A stretch of 64,000 nucleotides of DNA, taken from Streptomyces omiyaensis (GTDB lineage Bacteria > Actinomycetota > Actinomycetes > Streptomycetales > Streptomycetaceae). The notes beneath the pieces are model-generated. The model saw nothing but the letters and a program-made list of their open reading frames with translations, was not told where the DNA came from and did no database searches. The stretch covers positions 62,001 through 126,000 of the forward strand of contig NZ_BMVV01000008.1 of assembly GCF_014650895.1 (NCBI RefSeq). The letters are read 5' to 3'. The translations under genes and the position numbers were made by a program. This document shows positions 51,576 to 58,398 of this stretch, one piece after another. Position 1 is the stretch's first letter. Every line of letters begins with the position of its first letter.

Positions 51576-52271
51576 TCAGCGCAGCGCGTCCGCCTCGATC
51601 CCGAGGACGTGCCGGAGGGCCGTCTCGCCGGCCGGGGTGACCTTCACCGCCCGCCCGGACCCGATCCGCACGCACCACCCCGCCTCCAGGGCGTGCGCGC
51701 AGAGCGCCGCGCCCGCCCGCCCGGCGAGGTGCGGCCGGCGCTCGGTCCAGTCGAGGCAGCCACGCGCGAGCGGCCGCCGCCCCTTCGGCACGAGGGCGAT
51801 GCCGAGGTCCGCGAACCACTCCAGGCCCCGGTCCGTGAGCGCGAAGCCGGTGTCCTGGCGCAGCAGCCCGCGGGTGGTCAGCGCGTCGGTGACGGTGATC
51901 CCGAGCCGCCCGGCGAGGTGGTCGTAGCAGGTGCGGCCCCGGGCCATGGCGCGCCCCGCGCTCGCGGCCGCCAGCGACCGGGGCGCCTCGTCCGGGCCGG
52001 GGCCGGCGAGCCCGGCGAGCTCCTCCACGAGCTGCGCGACCGCGGGCCCGGCGAGCCGCACGTACCGGTGCCGGCCCTGCCGCTCCTCGGTGAGCACCCC
52101 GCCCGCGACCAGCCTCCCCAGGTGCCCCGTCGCGGTGGACGGTGCCACGCGCGCGTGGCGGGCGAGTTCCCCGGCGGTCCAGGCCCGTCCGTCGAGCAGG
52201 GCGAGCAGCATCGTGGCCCGGCTCTCGTCCGCGAAGAGCGCCGCGAACGCGGCGAGGTCTCTGGCTCCCAT
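51576..52271 (-). CDS. ArsR-type winged-helix regulator with extended C-terminus
   Basis: 231 residues. The ArsR/SmtB HTH is at about residues 5-85 (FAALFADESRATMLLALLDGRAWTAGELARHARVAPSTATGHLGRLVAGGVLTEERQGRHRYVRLAGPAVAQLVEEL). The second half (GRTCYDHLAGRLGITVTDALTTRGLLRQDTGFALTDRGLEWFADLGI) is the C-terminal domain found in a streptomycete ArsR subgroup that senses small molecules. No CxC metal-binding pair in the HTH. Probably controls the EamA exporter gene downstream. Confidence 0.88.
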   Translation of the reverse strand: MGARDLAAFAALFADESRATMLLALLDGRAWTAGELARHARVAPSTATGHLGRLVAGGVLTEERQGRHRYVRLAGPAVAQLVEELAGLAGPGPDEAPRSLAAASAGRAMARGRTCYDHLAGRLGITVTDALTTRGLLRQDTGFALTDRGLEWFADLGIALVPKGRRPLARGCLDWTERRPHLAGRAGAALCAHALEAGWCVRIGSGRAVKVTPAGETALRHVLGIEADALR

Positions 52272-52378
52272 GGGGCCAGCATCCCCCACGCACCTTTCGG
52301 CACGGCCCGAAACGTCGGCCGGAAGCGTCCGGCGGGAAGCGCCCGACGGGAAACCCCCGCCCGTCGGGAAGCCCCGGC

Positions 52379-52530
52379 CACGCTCTGCACCCGCCGCCAC
52401 GCTCTGCACCCGCCGCTGGGCCGGGACCCGCCGCTGGGCCGGGACCCGCCGCCGGGCCGGGAGGACGCACCCGTCACCCGCTCACGGCGCCCTCACCCGC
52501 TCACGGCGCCCTCACCCCCTCAAGGCGCCG
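52379..52530. repeat. Three adjoining tandem repeats (19, 18 and 19 bp)
   Basis: CACGCTCTGCACCCGCCGC is repeated twice (52379-52416), TGGGCCGGGACCCGCCGC twice (52417-52452), and TCACCCGCTCACGGCGCCC twice plus one diverged copy (52474-52530), the last ending at the TetR stop codon. They fill the gap between the TetR 3' end and the ArsR 5' end. Confidence 0.93.
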
Positions 52531-53208
52531 TCACGCGCTCCGTTCCGTGCCGTGCCCCGCCCGGGCTCCCTGCACCTCGCGCTCGTACTGCGCCCCCAGG
52601 CCGTCCAGGAGGGCGCGCAGGCCCGTGGCGAAGGCGCCCTCGTCGACCTTCTCGCGGTGCTCGGCGAGGAGGTGCGCCTGGCCGAGGTGAGGGTAGTCGG
52701 CGGGGTCGTAGGCGGTCTCGTCGTCGACGAAGCCGCGCGCGAAGGAGCCGAGGGCCGAGCCGGTGACGAAGTACCGCATGAGGGCGCCGATGTGGGTGGC
52801 CTGCGCGGGCGGCCAGCCGGCCCGCACCATCGCGCCGAAGACCGCGTCGGCGAGCCTGAGACCCGCGGGGCGGCGGCCCGGCCCCTGGGCGAGGACCGGG
52901 ACGATGTGCGGATGGTCGGCGAGGGCGGCCCGGTAGGAGAGCGCCCAGTCGTGCAGGGCGGTGCGCCAGTCGCGGGGGTCGCCGGGCGCGAACATCGACA
53001 GGTCGATCTTGGCGCTCACCGCGTCCGCGACGGCGTCCAGGATCTCGTCCTTGGTGCGGAAGTGGTTGTAGAGCGAGGGCCCGCTCACCCCGAGCTCGGC
53101 CGCGAGCCGCCGGGTGGAGAGGGCGGCCAGGCCTTCCGCGTCCACGAGGGCGCCCGCCGTCTCCACGATGCGGTCTCGGCTGAGCAGGGGCTTGCGCGGT
53201 CGGGCCAT
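52531..53208 (-). CDS. TetR family regulator
   Basis: 225 residues from ATG 53208 (MARPRKPLLSRDRIVETAGALVDAEGLAALSTRRLAAELGVSGPSLYNHFRTKDEILDAVADAV); upstream in-frame starts at 53217 are possible. The C-terminal half resembles the TetR_C domain of tetracycline-repressor-like proteins (GWPPAQATHIGALMRYFVTGSALGSFARGF). It is divergent from an acyl-CoA dehydrogenase gene, and the shared gap holds an operator-like site that recurs before the aldehyde dehydrogenase operon. Confidence 0.9.
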   Translation of the reverse strand: MARPRKPLLSRDRIVETAGALVDAEGLAALSTRRLAAELGVSGPSLYNHFRTKDEILDAVADAVSAKIDLSMFAPGDPRDWRTALHDWALSYRAALADHPHIVPVLAQGPGRRPAGLRLADAVFGAMVRAGWPPAQATHIGALMRYFVTGSALGSFARGFVDDETAYDPADYPHLGQAHLLAEHREKVDEGAFATGLRALLDGLGAQYEREVQGARAGHGTERSA

Positions 53209-53234
53209 GGCGCACATAGTAAGCCGCACCAATA

Positions 53235-53253
53235 AAACTAGCAGTGGTAATTA
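53235..53253. promoter_or_regulatory. TetR-type operator in the TetR/acyl-CoA dehydrogenase gap
   Basis: AAACTAGCAGTGGTAATTA lies between the two divergent starts in an AT-rich island. It matches the site at 47788-47806 at 14 of 19 positions. The position fits autoregulation plus control of the dehydrogenase. Confidence 0.6.
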
Positions 53254-53275
53254 AAGGGATGGGTGAGGTGGCACC

Positions 53276-54427
53276 GTGGATCTGGCGCTGAGCGAGGAGC
53301 AGCAGGACGTACGGCGGCTCGCCGAGGACTTCGTCGCCCGCGAGGTCGCCCCGCACGTCGTCGCGTGGGACCGTGCGGAGGAGGTGGACCGGGGCATCGT
53401 GAAGAAGCTCGGCGCCGTCGGCTTCCTCGGGCTCACCCTCCCCGAGGAGTACGGCGGCTCGGGCGGCGACCACCTCGCCTACTGCCTCGTCACCGAGGAG
53501 CTGGGGCGCGGCGACTCCTCCGTGCGCGGCATCGTCTCCGTCTCCCTCGGCCTCGTCGCCAAGACCATCGCAGCGTGGGGCACCGAGGAGCAGAAGCGGG
53601 CCTGGCTGCCCCGGCTCGCCTCCGGCGACGCCCTCGGCTGCTTCGGCCTCACCGAGCCCGGCACCGGCTCCGACGCGGGCGGCCTCGCCACCCGGGCGGT
53701 CCGCGACGGCGACGACTACGTGATCGACGGCGCCAAGATGTTCATCACCAACGGCACCTGGGCCGACGTCGTCCTGCTCTTCGCGCGGACCGGCGGCGCC
53801 CCCGGCCACAAGGGCGTCTCGGCCTTCCTCGTCCCCGCCGACGCCCCCGGCCTCACCCGCCGCACCGTCCACGGCAAGCTCGGCCTGCGCGGCCAGGCCA
53901 CCGCCGAACTCGCCCTGGAGGGGGTGCGCGTCCCGGCCTCCGCGATGCTCGGCCCCGAGGGGAAGGGCTTCTCCGTGGCCGTGTCCGCCCTCGCCAAGGG
54001 CCGCATGTCGGTGGCGGCCGGCTGCGTCGGCATCGCCCAGGCGGCGCTCGACGCCGCCGTGCGGTACGCGGGGGAGCGCGAGCAGTTCGGCAAGCCCATC
54101 GCCTCGTACCAGCTGGTGCAGGAGCTCCTCAGCGACATCGCCGTCGACGTGGACGCGGCCCGGCTGCTGACCTGGCGGGTGGCCGATCTGATCGACCGGG
54201 GCCAGGAGTTCGCCACCGCCGCCTCCCAGGCCAAGCTGTACGCCTCCGAGGCCGCCGTCCGCTGCGCCAACAACGCCCTCCAGGTCTTCGGCGGCTACGG
54301 CTACATCGACGAGTACCCCGTCGGCAAGCTGCTGAGGGACGCCCGGGTGATGACCCTCTACGAGGGCACCAGCCAGATCCAGAAGCTCATCATCGGCCGG
54401 GCGCTCACCGGCGTCTCCGCCTTCTGA
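53276..54427 (+). CDS. Acyl-CoA dehydrogenase
   Basis: 383 residues from GTG. Classical elements are present: FVAREVAPHVVAWDRAEEVD, GCFGLTEPGTGSDAGGLATRAVRDGDDYVIDGAKMFITNG, VAAGCVGIAQAALDAAVRYAGEREQFGKPI, and RDARVMTLYEGTSQIQKLIIGRALTG with the catalytic Glu in YEGTSQ. It makes the alpha-beta double bond in an acyl-CoA, using FAD and ETF. The divergent TetR is its likely repressor. Confidence 0.95.
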   Translation: MDLALSEEQQDVRRLAEDFVAREVAPHVVAWDRAEEVDRGIVKKLGAVGFLGLTLPEEYGGSGGDHLAYCLVTEELGRGDSSVRGIVSVSLGLVAKTIAAWGTEEQKRAWLPRLASGDALGCFGLTEPGTGSDAGGLATRAVRDGDDYVIDGAKMFITNGTWADVVLLFARTGGAPGHKGVSAFLVPADAPGLTRRTVHGKLGLRGQATAELALEGVRVPASAMLGPEGKGFSVAVSALAKGRMSVAAGCVGIAQAALDAAVRYAGEREQFGKPIASYQLVQELLSDIAVDVDAARLLTWRVADLIDRGQEFATAASQAKLYASEAAVRCANNALQVFGGYGYIDEYPVGKLLRDARVMTLYEGTSQIQKLIIGRALTGVSAF

Positions 54428-54467
54428 GCATCCGCGCGGTGCGGGACTGAGTACGGCGGTGAGTATC

Positions 54468-54499
54468 CGGGCGGATGTGGCGGAGGCCACATCCGCCCG
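54468..54499 (+). terminator. 14-bp hairpin between acyl-CoA dehydrogenase and YiaA genes
   Basis: CGGGCGGATGTGGC (54468-54481) pairs perfectly with 54486-54499 over a 4-base loop. It ends only 11 bases before the next ATG, so it may end the upstream message or cover the ribosome site of the next gene. Confidence 0.7.
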
Positions 54500-54510
54500 A
54501 TGCTGTGCGC

Positions 54511-54801
54511 ATGAGCGAGTCACAGGTCAAGCAGCAGAACACGAACGCGTACCACGCGCAGGCCGTCATCTCCTTCGCGATCGCCCTCGCGGCCGTCGCC
54601 ATCGGGATCTACCAGCTGGAGGCGAGCGCCTGGGTGCGGGCCTTCCTCGCCGTCTCCGTCCTCTACCTCACCACCTCCGCCTTCACCCTCGCCAAGGTGG
54701 TCCGCGACCGGCAGGAGTCCGAGCGGATCGTCAGCCGGGTGGACCAGGCCCGCCTGGAGAAGCTCCTCGCCGAGCACGACCCCTTCCAGCAGAAGCTCTG
54801 A
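54511..54801 (+). CDS. YiaA/YiaB family two-helix membrane protein
   Basis: 96 residues. Two membrane helices (AVISFAIALAAVAIGIYQLE and WVRAFLAVSVLYLTTSAFTLAKVVRD) and a charged C-terminal helix (RQESERIVSRVDQARLEKLLAEHDPF) match the YiaA/YiaB two-helix domain. Function unknown. The strong hairpin right before its ATG may limit translation. Confidence 0.88.
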   Translation: MSESQVKQQNTNAYHAQAVISFAIALAAVAIGIYQLEASAWVRAFLAVSVLYLTTSAFTLAKVVRDRQESERIVSRVDQARLEKLLAEHDPFQQKL

Positions 54802-54852
54802 ACCCGCGCTCCCCGGGCGCCCCGCGCTCCCGGGTGCCTCGGACGCCCCGAG

Positions 54853-54871
54853 ATCTAAGCGCTTGCTCAGC
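54853..54871. promoter_or_regulatory. TetR operator, copy 1 (upstream of the TetR gene)
   Basis: ATCTAAGCGCTTGCTCAGC lies 47-65 bases before the TetR start. The identical 19 bases occur at 56044-56062 before the MaoC gene. The AAGCGCTT core is palindromic, and AGCGCTTGCT-type sites are known for TetR regulators of acyl-CoA metabolism. Confidence 0.8.
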
Positions 54872-54917
54872 TTCGTTGTATGGTGTTCGTCCTGACCGGT
54901 CCGAGGAGGAGTGTGGG

Positions 54918-55550
54918 ATGAGCACGGCGGAGCAGACGCCCGGCGGCGAGGACGTGGCCTGGGGCGAGGTCGCACCCGAGGCCGCCCGGAGGCTGCTGGT
55001 CGCGGCCGTCGAGGCGTTCGCCGAGCGCGGGTACCACGCCACCACCACCCGCGACATCGCCGGCCGCGCCGGCATGAGCCCGGCCGCGCTCTACATCCAC
55101 TACAAGACCAAGGAAGAGCTGCTCCACCGGATCAGCCGGATCGGCCACGACCGGGCCCTGGAGATCCTCCGGGCCGCCGAGCTGCGGGAGGGCGCCGCCT
55201 CCGACCGGCTCGCCGACGCCGTCCGCTCCTTCGTGCGCTGGCACGCCGAGCGCCACACGACCGCCCGGGTCGTCCAGTACGAGCTGGACGCGCTCGGCCC
55301 CGAGCACCGCGCCGAGATCGTGGAGCTGCGCCGGGAGACCGAGGCCACCGTGCGCCGGATCATCGAGGAGGGCGTGGCGGCCGGCGAGTTCGACGTGGCG
55401 GACCCGTCCGGCACCACCGTCGCCGTGCTCTCGCTCTGCATCGACGTGGCCCGCTGGTTCAACGTCCAGGGGCGCAGGACGCCGGACGAGGTCGGCGCGT
55501 TCTACGCCGACCTCGTGCTCCGCATGGTGGGGTACCGGGCTCAGAAGTAG
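54918..55550 (+). CDS. TetR family regulator of the MaoC gene
   Basis: 210 residues. The HTH covers about residues 20-75 (ARRLLVAAVEAFAERGYHATTTRDIAGRAGMSPAALYIHYKTKEELLHRI). GAGGAGG upstream of the ATG. It converges with the MaoC gene and overlaps its 3' end by 10 bases. Identical 19-base operators before both genes make a self-repressing unit that also controls the hydratase. The ligand is probably an acyl-CoA. Confidence 0.93.
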   Translation: MSTAEQTPGGEDVAWGEVAPEAARRLLVAAVEAFAERGYHATTTRDIAGRAGMSPAALYIHYKTKEELLHRISRIGHDRALEILRAAELREGAASDRLADAVRSFVRWHAERHTTARVVQYELDALGPEHRAEIVELRRETEATVRRIIEEGVAAGEFDVADPSGTTVAVLSLCIDVARWFNVQGRRTPDEVGAFYADLVLRMVGYRAQK

Positions 55551-56002
55551 TAGCGGGAGACCGACTCGGCGACGCAGACCGGCTTGTCGCCGCCCTCGCG
55601 CTCCACGGTCACCTTCGCGGTGACCTGCACCCCGCCGCCCGCCTCCTCCACCCGGGTGAGGACCGCGGTGGCGCGCAGTCGCGAACCGACCGGCACCGGC
55701 GCGGGGAAGCGGACCTTCTCCGTGCCGTAGTTGAGGCCCATCTTCATGCCCTCGACCCGCAGCACCTGCGGCACGAACAGCGGCAGCAGGGAGAGGGTCA
55801 GGTAGCCGTGCGCGATCGTCGAGCCGAAGGGGCCGGAGGCGGCGCGCTCGGGGTCGACGTGGATCCACTGGTGGTCGCCGGTGGCGTCGGCGAAGAGGTC
55901 GATCCTCTTCTGGTCGACCTCCAGCCAGTCGCTGTGCCCCAGCTGCTCGCCGACCCCCGCGCGCAGCTCCTCGGCGGAGGTGAAGATCCTCGGCTCGGCC
56001 AT
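55541..56002 (-). CDS. MaoC family dehydratase
   Basis: 153 residues, a single hot-dog domain from ATG 56002 (good AAGGGACCGAGGA site). Residues for the R-hydratase active site are in FADATGDHQWIHVDPERAASGPFGSTIAHGYLTLSLLP (Asp and His of the hydratase 2 motif). It hydrates or dehydrates an enoyl-CoA. Identical TetR operators before this gene and the convergent TetR gene tie their expression. Confidence 0.93.
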   Translation of the reverse strand: MAEPRIFTSAEELRAGVGEQLGHSDWLEVDQKRIDLFADATGDHQWIHVDPERAASGPFGSTIAHGYLTLSLLPLFVPQVLRVEGMKMGLNYGTEKVRFPAPVPVGSRLRATAVLTRVEEAGGGVQVTAKVTVEREGGDKPVCVAESVSRYYF

Positions 56003-56043
56003 GTTCCTCGGTCCCTTCTCGTACGACATACCCAACGGTCTGT

Positions 56044-56062
56044 ATCTAAGCGCTTGCTCAGC
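56044..56062. promoter_or_regulatory. TetR operator, copy 2 (upstream of the MaoC gene)
   Basis: The same 19 bases as at 54853-54871 lie 42-60 bases upstream of the MaoC start, in the gap shared with the divergent soxR gene. Confidence 0.8.
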
Positions 56063-56096
56063 ATGTGGGGTGGGGGTCGCGCTGTCAACGGACCAG

Positions 56097-56102
56097 TAGG
56101 GT
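56097..56102 (+). promoter_or_regulatory. -10 box of soxR, probably giving a leaderless message
   Basis: TAGGGT ends 7 bases before the GTG start of soxR. With normal spacing transcription begins at or next to the start codon. I find no convincing -35 box. Confidence 0.4.
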
Positions 56103-56109
56103 TCCGCGG

Positions 56110-56619
56110 GTGCCGCAGATTCCAGAGAAGATCCACGAGCTCACCGTCGGCCAGCTCTCCGCCCGCAGCGGGGCGGCCGTCTCCGCCCTCCACTTCTACG
56201 AGGCGAAGGGGCTCATCGGCAGCCGCCGCACCGCCGGCAACCAGCGCCGTTACGGCCGCGACGCGCTCCGCCGGGTCGCCTTCATCCGTGCCGCCCAGCG
56301 CGTCGGCATCCCCCTCGCCACCATCCGGGACGCCCTCTCCGCACTGCCCGAGGAGCGCACCCCGACCCGCGAGGACTGGTCCCGGCTCTCCGCGACCTGG
56401 CGGTCCGAACTCGACGACCGCATCAAGCAGCTCGGACGGCTCCGCGACCACCTGACGGACTGCATCGGCTGCGGCTGCCTCTCCCTGGAGACCTGCGTCC
56501 TGTCCAACCCCGACGACGTCTTCGGCGAGCGCATGGCCGGCTCCCGGCTGCTGCCGCTGCGCCGCGACGCCGAGCGGGGCGACGCGGAGCGGGGCGCGGC
56601 CGACCGGGACGACACCTAG
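56110..56619 (+). CDS. soxR: Redox-sensing MerR-type activator SoxR
   Basis: 169 residues from GTG. A MerR HTH ([66 protein letters not shown]) and dimer helix are followed by the 2Fe-2S motif [12 protein letters not shown] (C-x2-C-x-C-x5-C), which identifies SoxR. In Streptomyces it answers to redox-active antibiotics and pigments. Its usual target genes are not next to it here, and I see no palindromic SoxR box in the window. The C-terminus ends in a short acidic/basic repeat ([15 protein letters not shown]). Confidence 0.95.
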   Translation: MPQIPEKIHELTVGQLSARSGAAVSALHFYEAKGLIGSRRTAGNQRRYGRDALRRVAFIRAAQRVGIPLATIRDALSALPEERTPTREDWSRLSATWRSELDDRIKQLGRLRDHLTDCIGCGCLSLETCVLSNPDDVFGERMAGSRLLPLRRDAERGDAERGAADRDDT

Positions 56620-56641
56620 ACCGCGCGCTGCGGACCGGGCC

Positions 56642-56675
56642 GATCGGGTCCGATCAGGTCCGATCGGACCCGATC
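56642..56675. terminator. Hairpin terminator after soxR
   Basis: GATCGGGTCCGATC (56642-56655) pairs perfectly with 56662-56675 over a 6-base loop, between soxR and the convergent BKACE-like gene. Confidence 0.8.
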
Positions 56676-56770
56676 AGGGCGGATCGGGAGCGGTCCGGCG
56701 CGGTCCGCCCGTTCTCGTTCTCATCGGTTCGCGTCGGTGAGGAGCCGGTACGTTCCGCCCCCCCTCGTTC

Positions 56771-56797
56771 CGTTCAGGCCGTTCAAGCCGTTCAGGC
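56771..56797. repeat. 9-bp tandem repeat at the BKACE-like gene stop codon
   Basis: CGTTCAGGC, CGTTCAAGC and CGTTCAGGC follow each other. On the minus strand each unit carries a TGA in the same frame, so the stop is present three times. Confidence 0.88.
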
Positions 56798-57661
56798 CCG
56801 ACCGGACGGGCCCCACGGGTCCGCCAGCGCCGCCCGCACCTGTTCGGCGGTGGACCGGGCGCGGGTGCCGTCCGGGAGGACCAGGCTGTCCTCCAGGCCG
56901 ATCCGCCCGGCAGCGCCCAGCTCCCGGGCCAGCCGCAGCACCGGCCAGGCCGTCGCCCCGACCCCGTGCACCAGCAGGGGCACCCCGCTCCCGGCCGCGA
57001 GCGCGCGCGGCCACGCCTCCGTCTCCGTGCCCCGCCCGGCCGCCTCCGGGACCTCCGCCGCGACCCGCCGGACCCGGAGCGCGAGGGGGGAACGGGCGAA
57101 GAGGGCCGGGCCCGCGGTGCCGGGGCGCAGGCCCGCCTCCACCGCCACCCCGCGGTCCAGGAGCGCCGCCGCCGTCTCCTCGGCGCCGGGCTCGTGCCAG
57201 GCCACCCAGGCCAGGTCGGGGAGCGTCTCCCAGGAGCGGACCCGCGCGACCCGGCGCTCCGGGTCGGGCTCGGCCCACGCGTCCGCCGGCACCGCCACCG
57301 GTACGCGGACGCGCTCCCGCAGCGCCGTCAGCGCGGGTCCCACCACCCGGGGCGACAGGGAACCGCCGCCGCAGGGCGTCCGGGGCCGGATCCGCACCTC
57401 GTGCGCCCCTGCCGCCACCGCGTCCGCCGCGGCCTCGGCGAGCGCCGCCGGATCCCGCGGCACCACCGCCGACTCCCCGGACCCCCGAGTGCCGTTGAGC
57501 GCCGCCTGCAGCAGGGGGCCCCGCCGCCCGGTCACGGCGGACCGCACCGCCGTGCCCGCCGCGCGGGACAGGGGGCCACGCCGTCCGGTCAGGTCACCGA
57601 GGCCGGCGGACCGCGCCGCCGCGCCCGTCTCCCGCGGCAGGGGGGTGCGCCGCCCCGTCAC
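56792..57661 (-). CDS. BKACE-like (DUF849) protein without the metal histidines
   Basis: 289 residues from GTG 57661, which overlaps the upstream stop by GTGA; GTG 57535 (247 residues) is the shorter alternative. LLQAALNGTRGSG, then AVAAGAHEVRIRPRTPCGGGSLSPRVV, WVAWHEPGAEETAAALLDRGVAVEAGLRPGTAGPALFARS and GRIGLEDSLVLPDGTRARSTAEQV fit the beta-keto-acid cleavage enzyme family. Normal members have HxHP where this one has RIRP, so the zinc site appears lost. The N-terminus consists of repeated TGRRGPL units. Possibly a non-catalytic or altered enzyme. Confidence 0.75.
   Translation of the reverse strand: MTGRRTPLPRETGAAARSAGLGDLTGRRGPLSRAAGTAVRSAVTGRRGPLLQAALNGTRGSGESAVVPRDPAALAEAAADAVAAGAHEVRIRPRTPCGGGSLSPRVVGPALTALRERVRVPVAVPADAWAEPDPERRVARVRSWETLPDLAWVAWHEPGAEETAAALLDRGVAVEAGLRPGTAGPALFARSPLALRVRRVAAEVPEAAGRGTETEAWPRALAAGSGVPLLVHGVGATAWPVLRLARELGAAGRIGLEDSLVLPDGTRARSTAEQVRAALADPWGPSGRA
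57515..57661 (-). repeat. Imperfect tandem repeat encoding the N-terminus of the BKACE-like protein
   Basis: The motif TGRRTPLPRETGAAARSA, TGRRGPLSRAAGTAVRSA and TGRRGPLLQAALNGTR occurs three times over about 45 codons. The third unit is the normal start of the family, so the first two look like duplications of the gene's own 5' end. Confidence 0.8.
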
Positions 57662-58269
57662 GCCGCCGGGACCAGCGGGCGGCTGCGTGTCGCGCGGGCC
57701 CGGGCCAGGGCTCCCGGGGTGAGCACCGCACGGGGCACCTCGACGCCGCAGTCCGCGCACACCGGGCCGTACCACTCCTCGTCCCCGGGGACGCCGCCCC
57801 ACGCGAGCCGTGTCCCCGCGCAGACCGGGCACGCCTCGCCCGGGCCGTCCTCCAGGGCCGTCACCAGCCGCCGTACCACCTCCGGCAGCGGATCGGTCGG
57901 GTGGACGGCCGGATCGCCGCACCGCACCACGCCGTTGCCGCCCCACACGTCCCGGTGCCAGTCGTCGACCGCGCCCAGGGCGCGCAGCCCGCCGTGCTTC
58001 TCGCGCCGGCGCCTGGCCGCGAACTCCTCCTCGTACGCGAGCCAGACGGCCCGCGCCTCCTCCAGCTCGTCCAGTGCGGCCACCAGCCGCACCGGATCGA
58101 GCTCCCGGTCGTCGGGTCCGAACCCGTGCCTGCGGCACAGGTGGTCCCAGGTCGCCCGGTGCCCGTAGGGAGCGAACCGCTCCAGGCACTTGCGCAGGGA
58201 GTACCTGCGCAGTGCCGTGTCGCAACCCTGATCACGCACCTGTCTCGCGAGACTCCGGAAACCGGCCAT
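57658..58269 (-). CDS. Hypothetical protein with C-terminal zinc ribbon
   Basis: 203 residues from ATG 58269, preferred over ATG 58296 because GGAGG lies 8 bases upstream. The N-terminal 100 residues are helical and basic (FRSLARQVRDQGCDTALRRYSLRKCLERFAPYGHRATWDHLCRRHG). The C-terminal part has two CxxC pairs, CPVC and CADC, about 30 residues apart, as in a zinc ribbon. I do not recognise the family. It overlaps the BKACE-like gene by GTGA and is probably made together with it. Confidence 0.75.
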   Translation of the reverse strand: MAGFRSLARQVRDQGCDTALRRYSLRKCLERFAPYGHRATWDHLCRRHGFGPDDRELDPVRLVAALDELEEARAVWLAYEEEFAARRRREKHGGLRALGAVDDWHRDVWGGNGVVRCGDPAVHPTDPLPEVVRRLVTALEDGPGEACPVCAGTRLAWGGVPGDEEWYGPVCADCGVEVPRAVLTPGALARARATRSRPLVPAA

Positions 58270-58398
58270 CGCTCGCCACCTCCGTCGCTGGTCCATCGCG
58301 CATCCGCGGTACCAGAGGGACGAACGGCGGCGCCGCCGTGTTCCGCCCGGAGGCGGAACGCCCCCCGCGTTGGCGGGAACTCGCCACCCGCGCGGGGC

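Noticed and set aside
56003..56109. SoxR box in the soxR/MaoC gap
   Set aside because: The palindromic sequence there is the TetR 19-mer also found before the TetR gene; no CCTCAAG-type SoxR site is visible.
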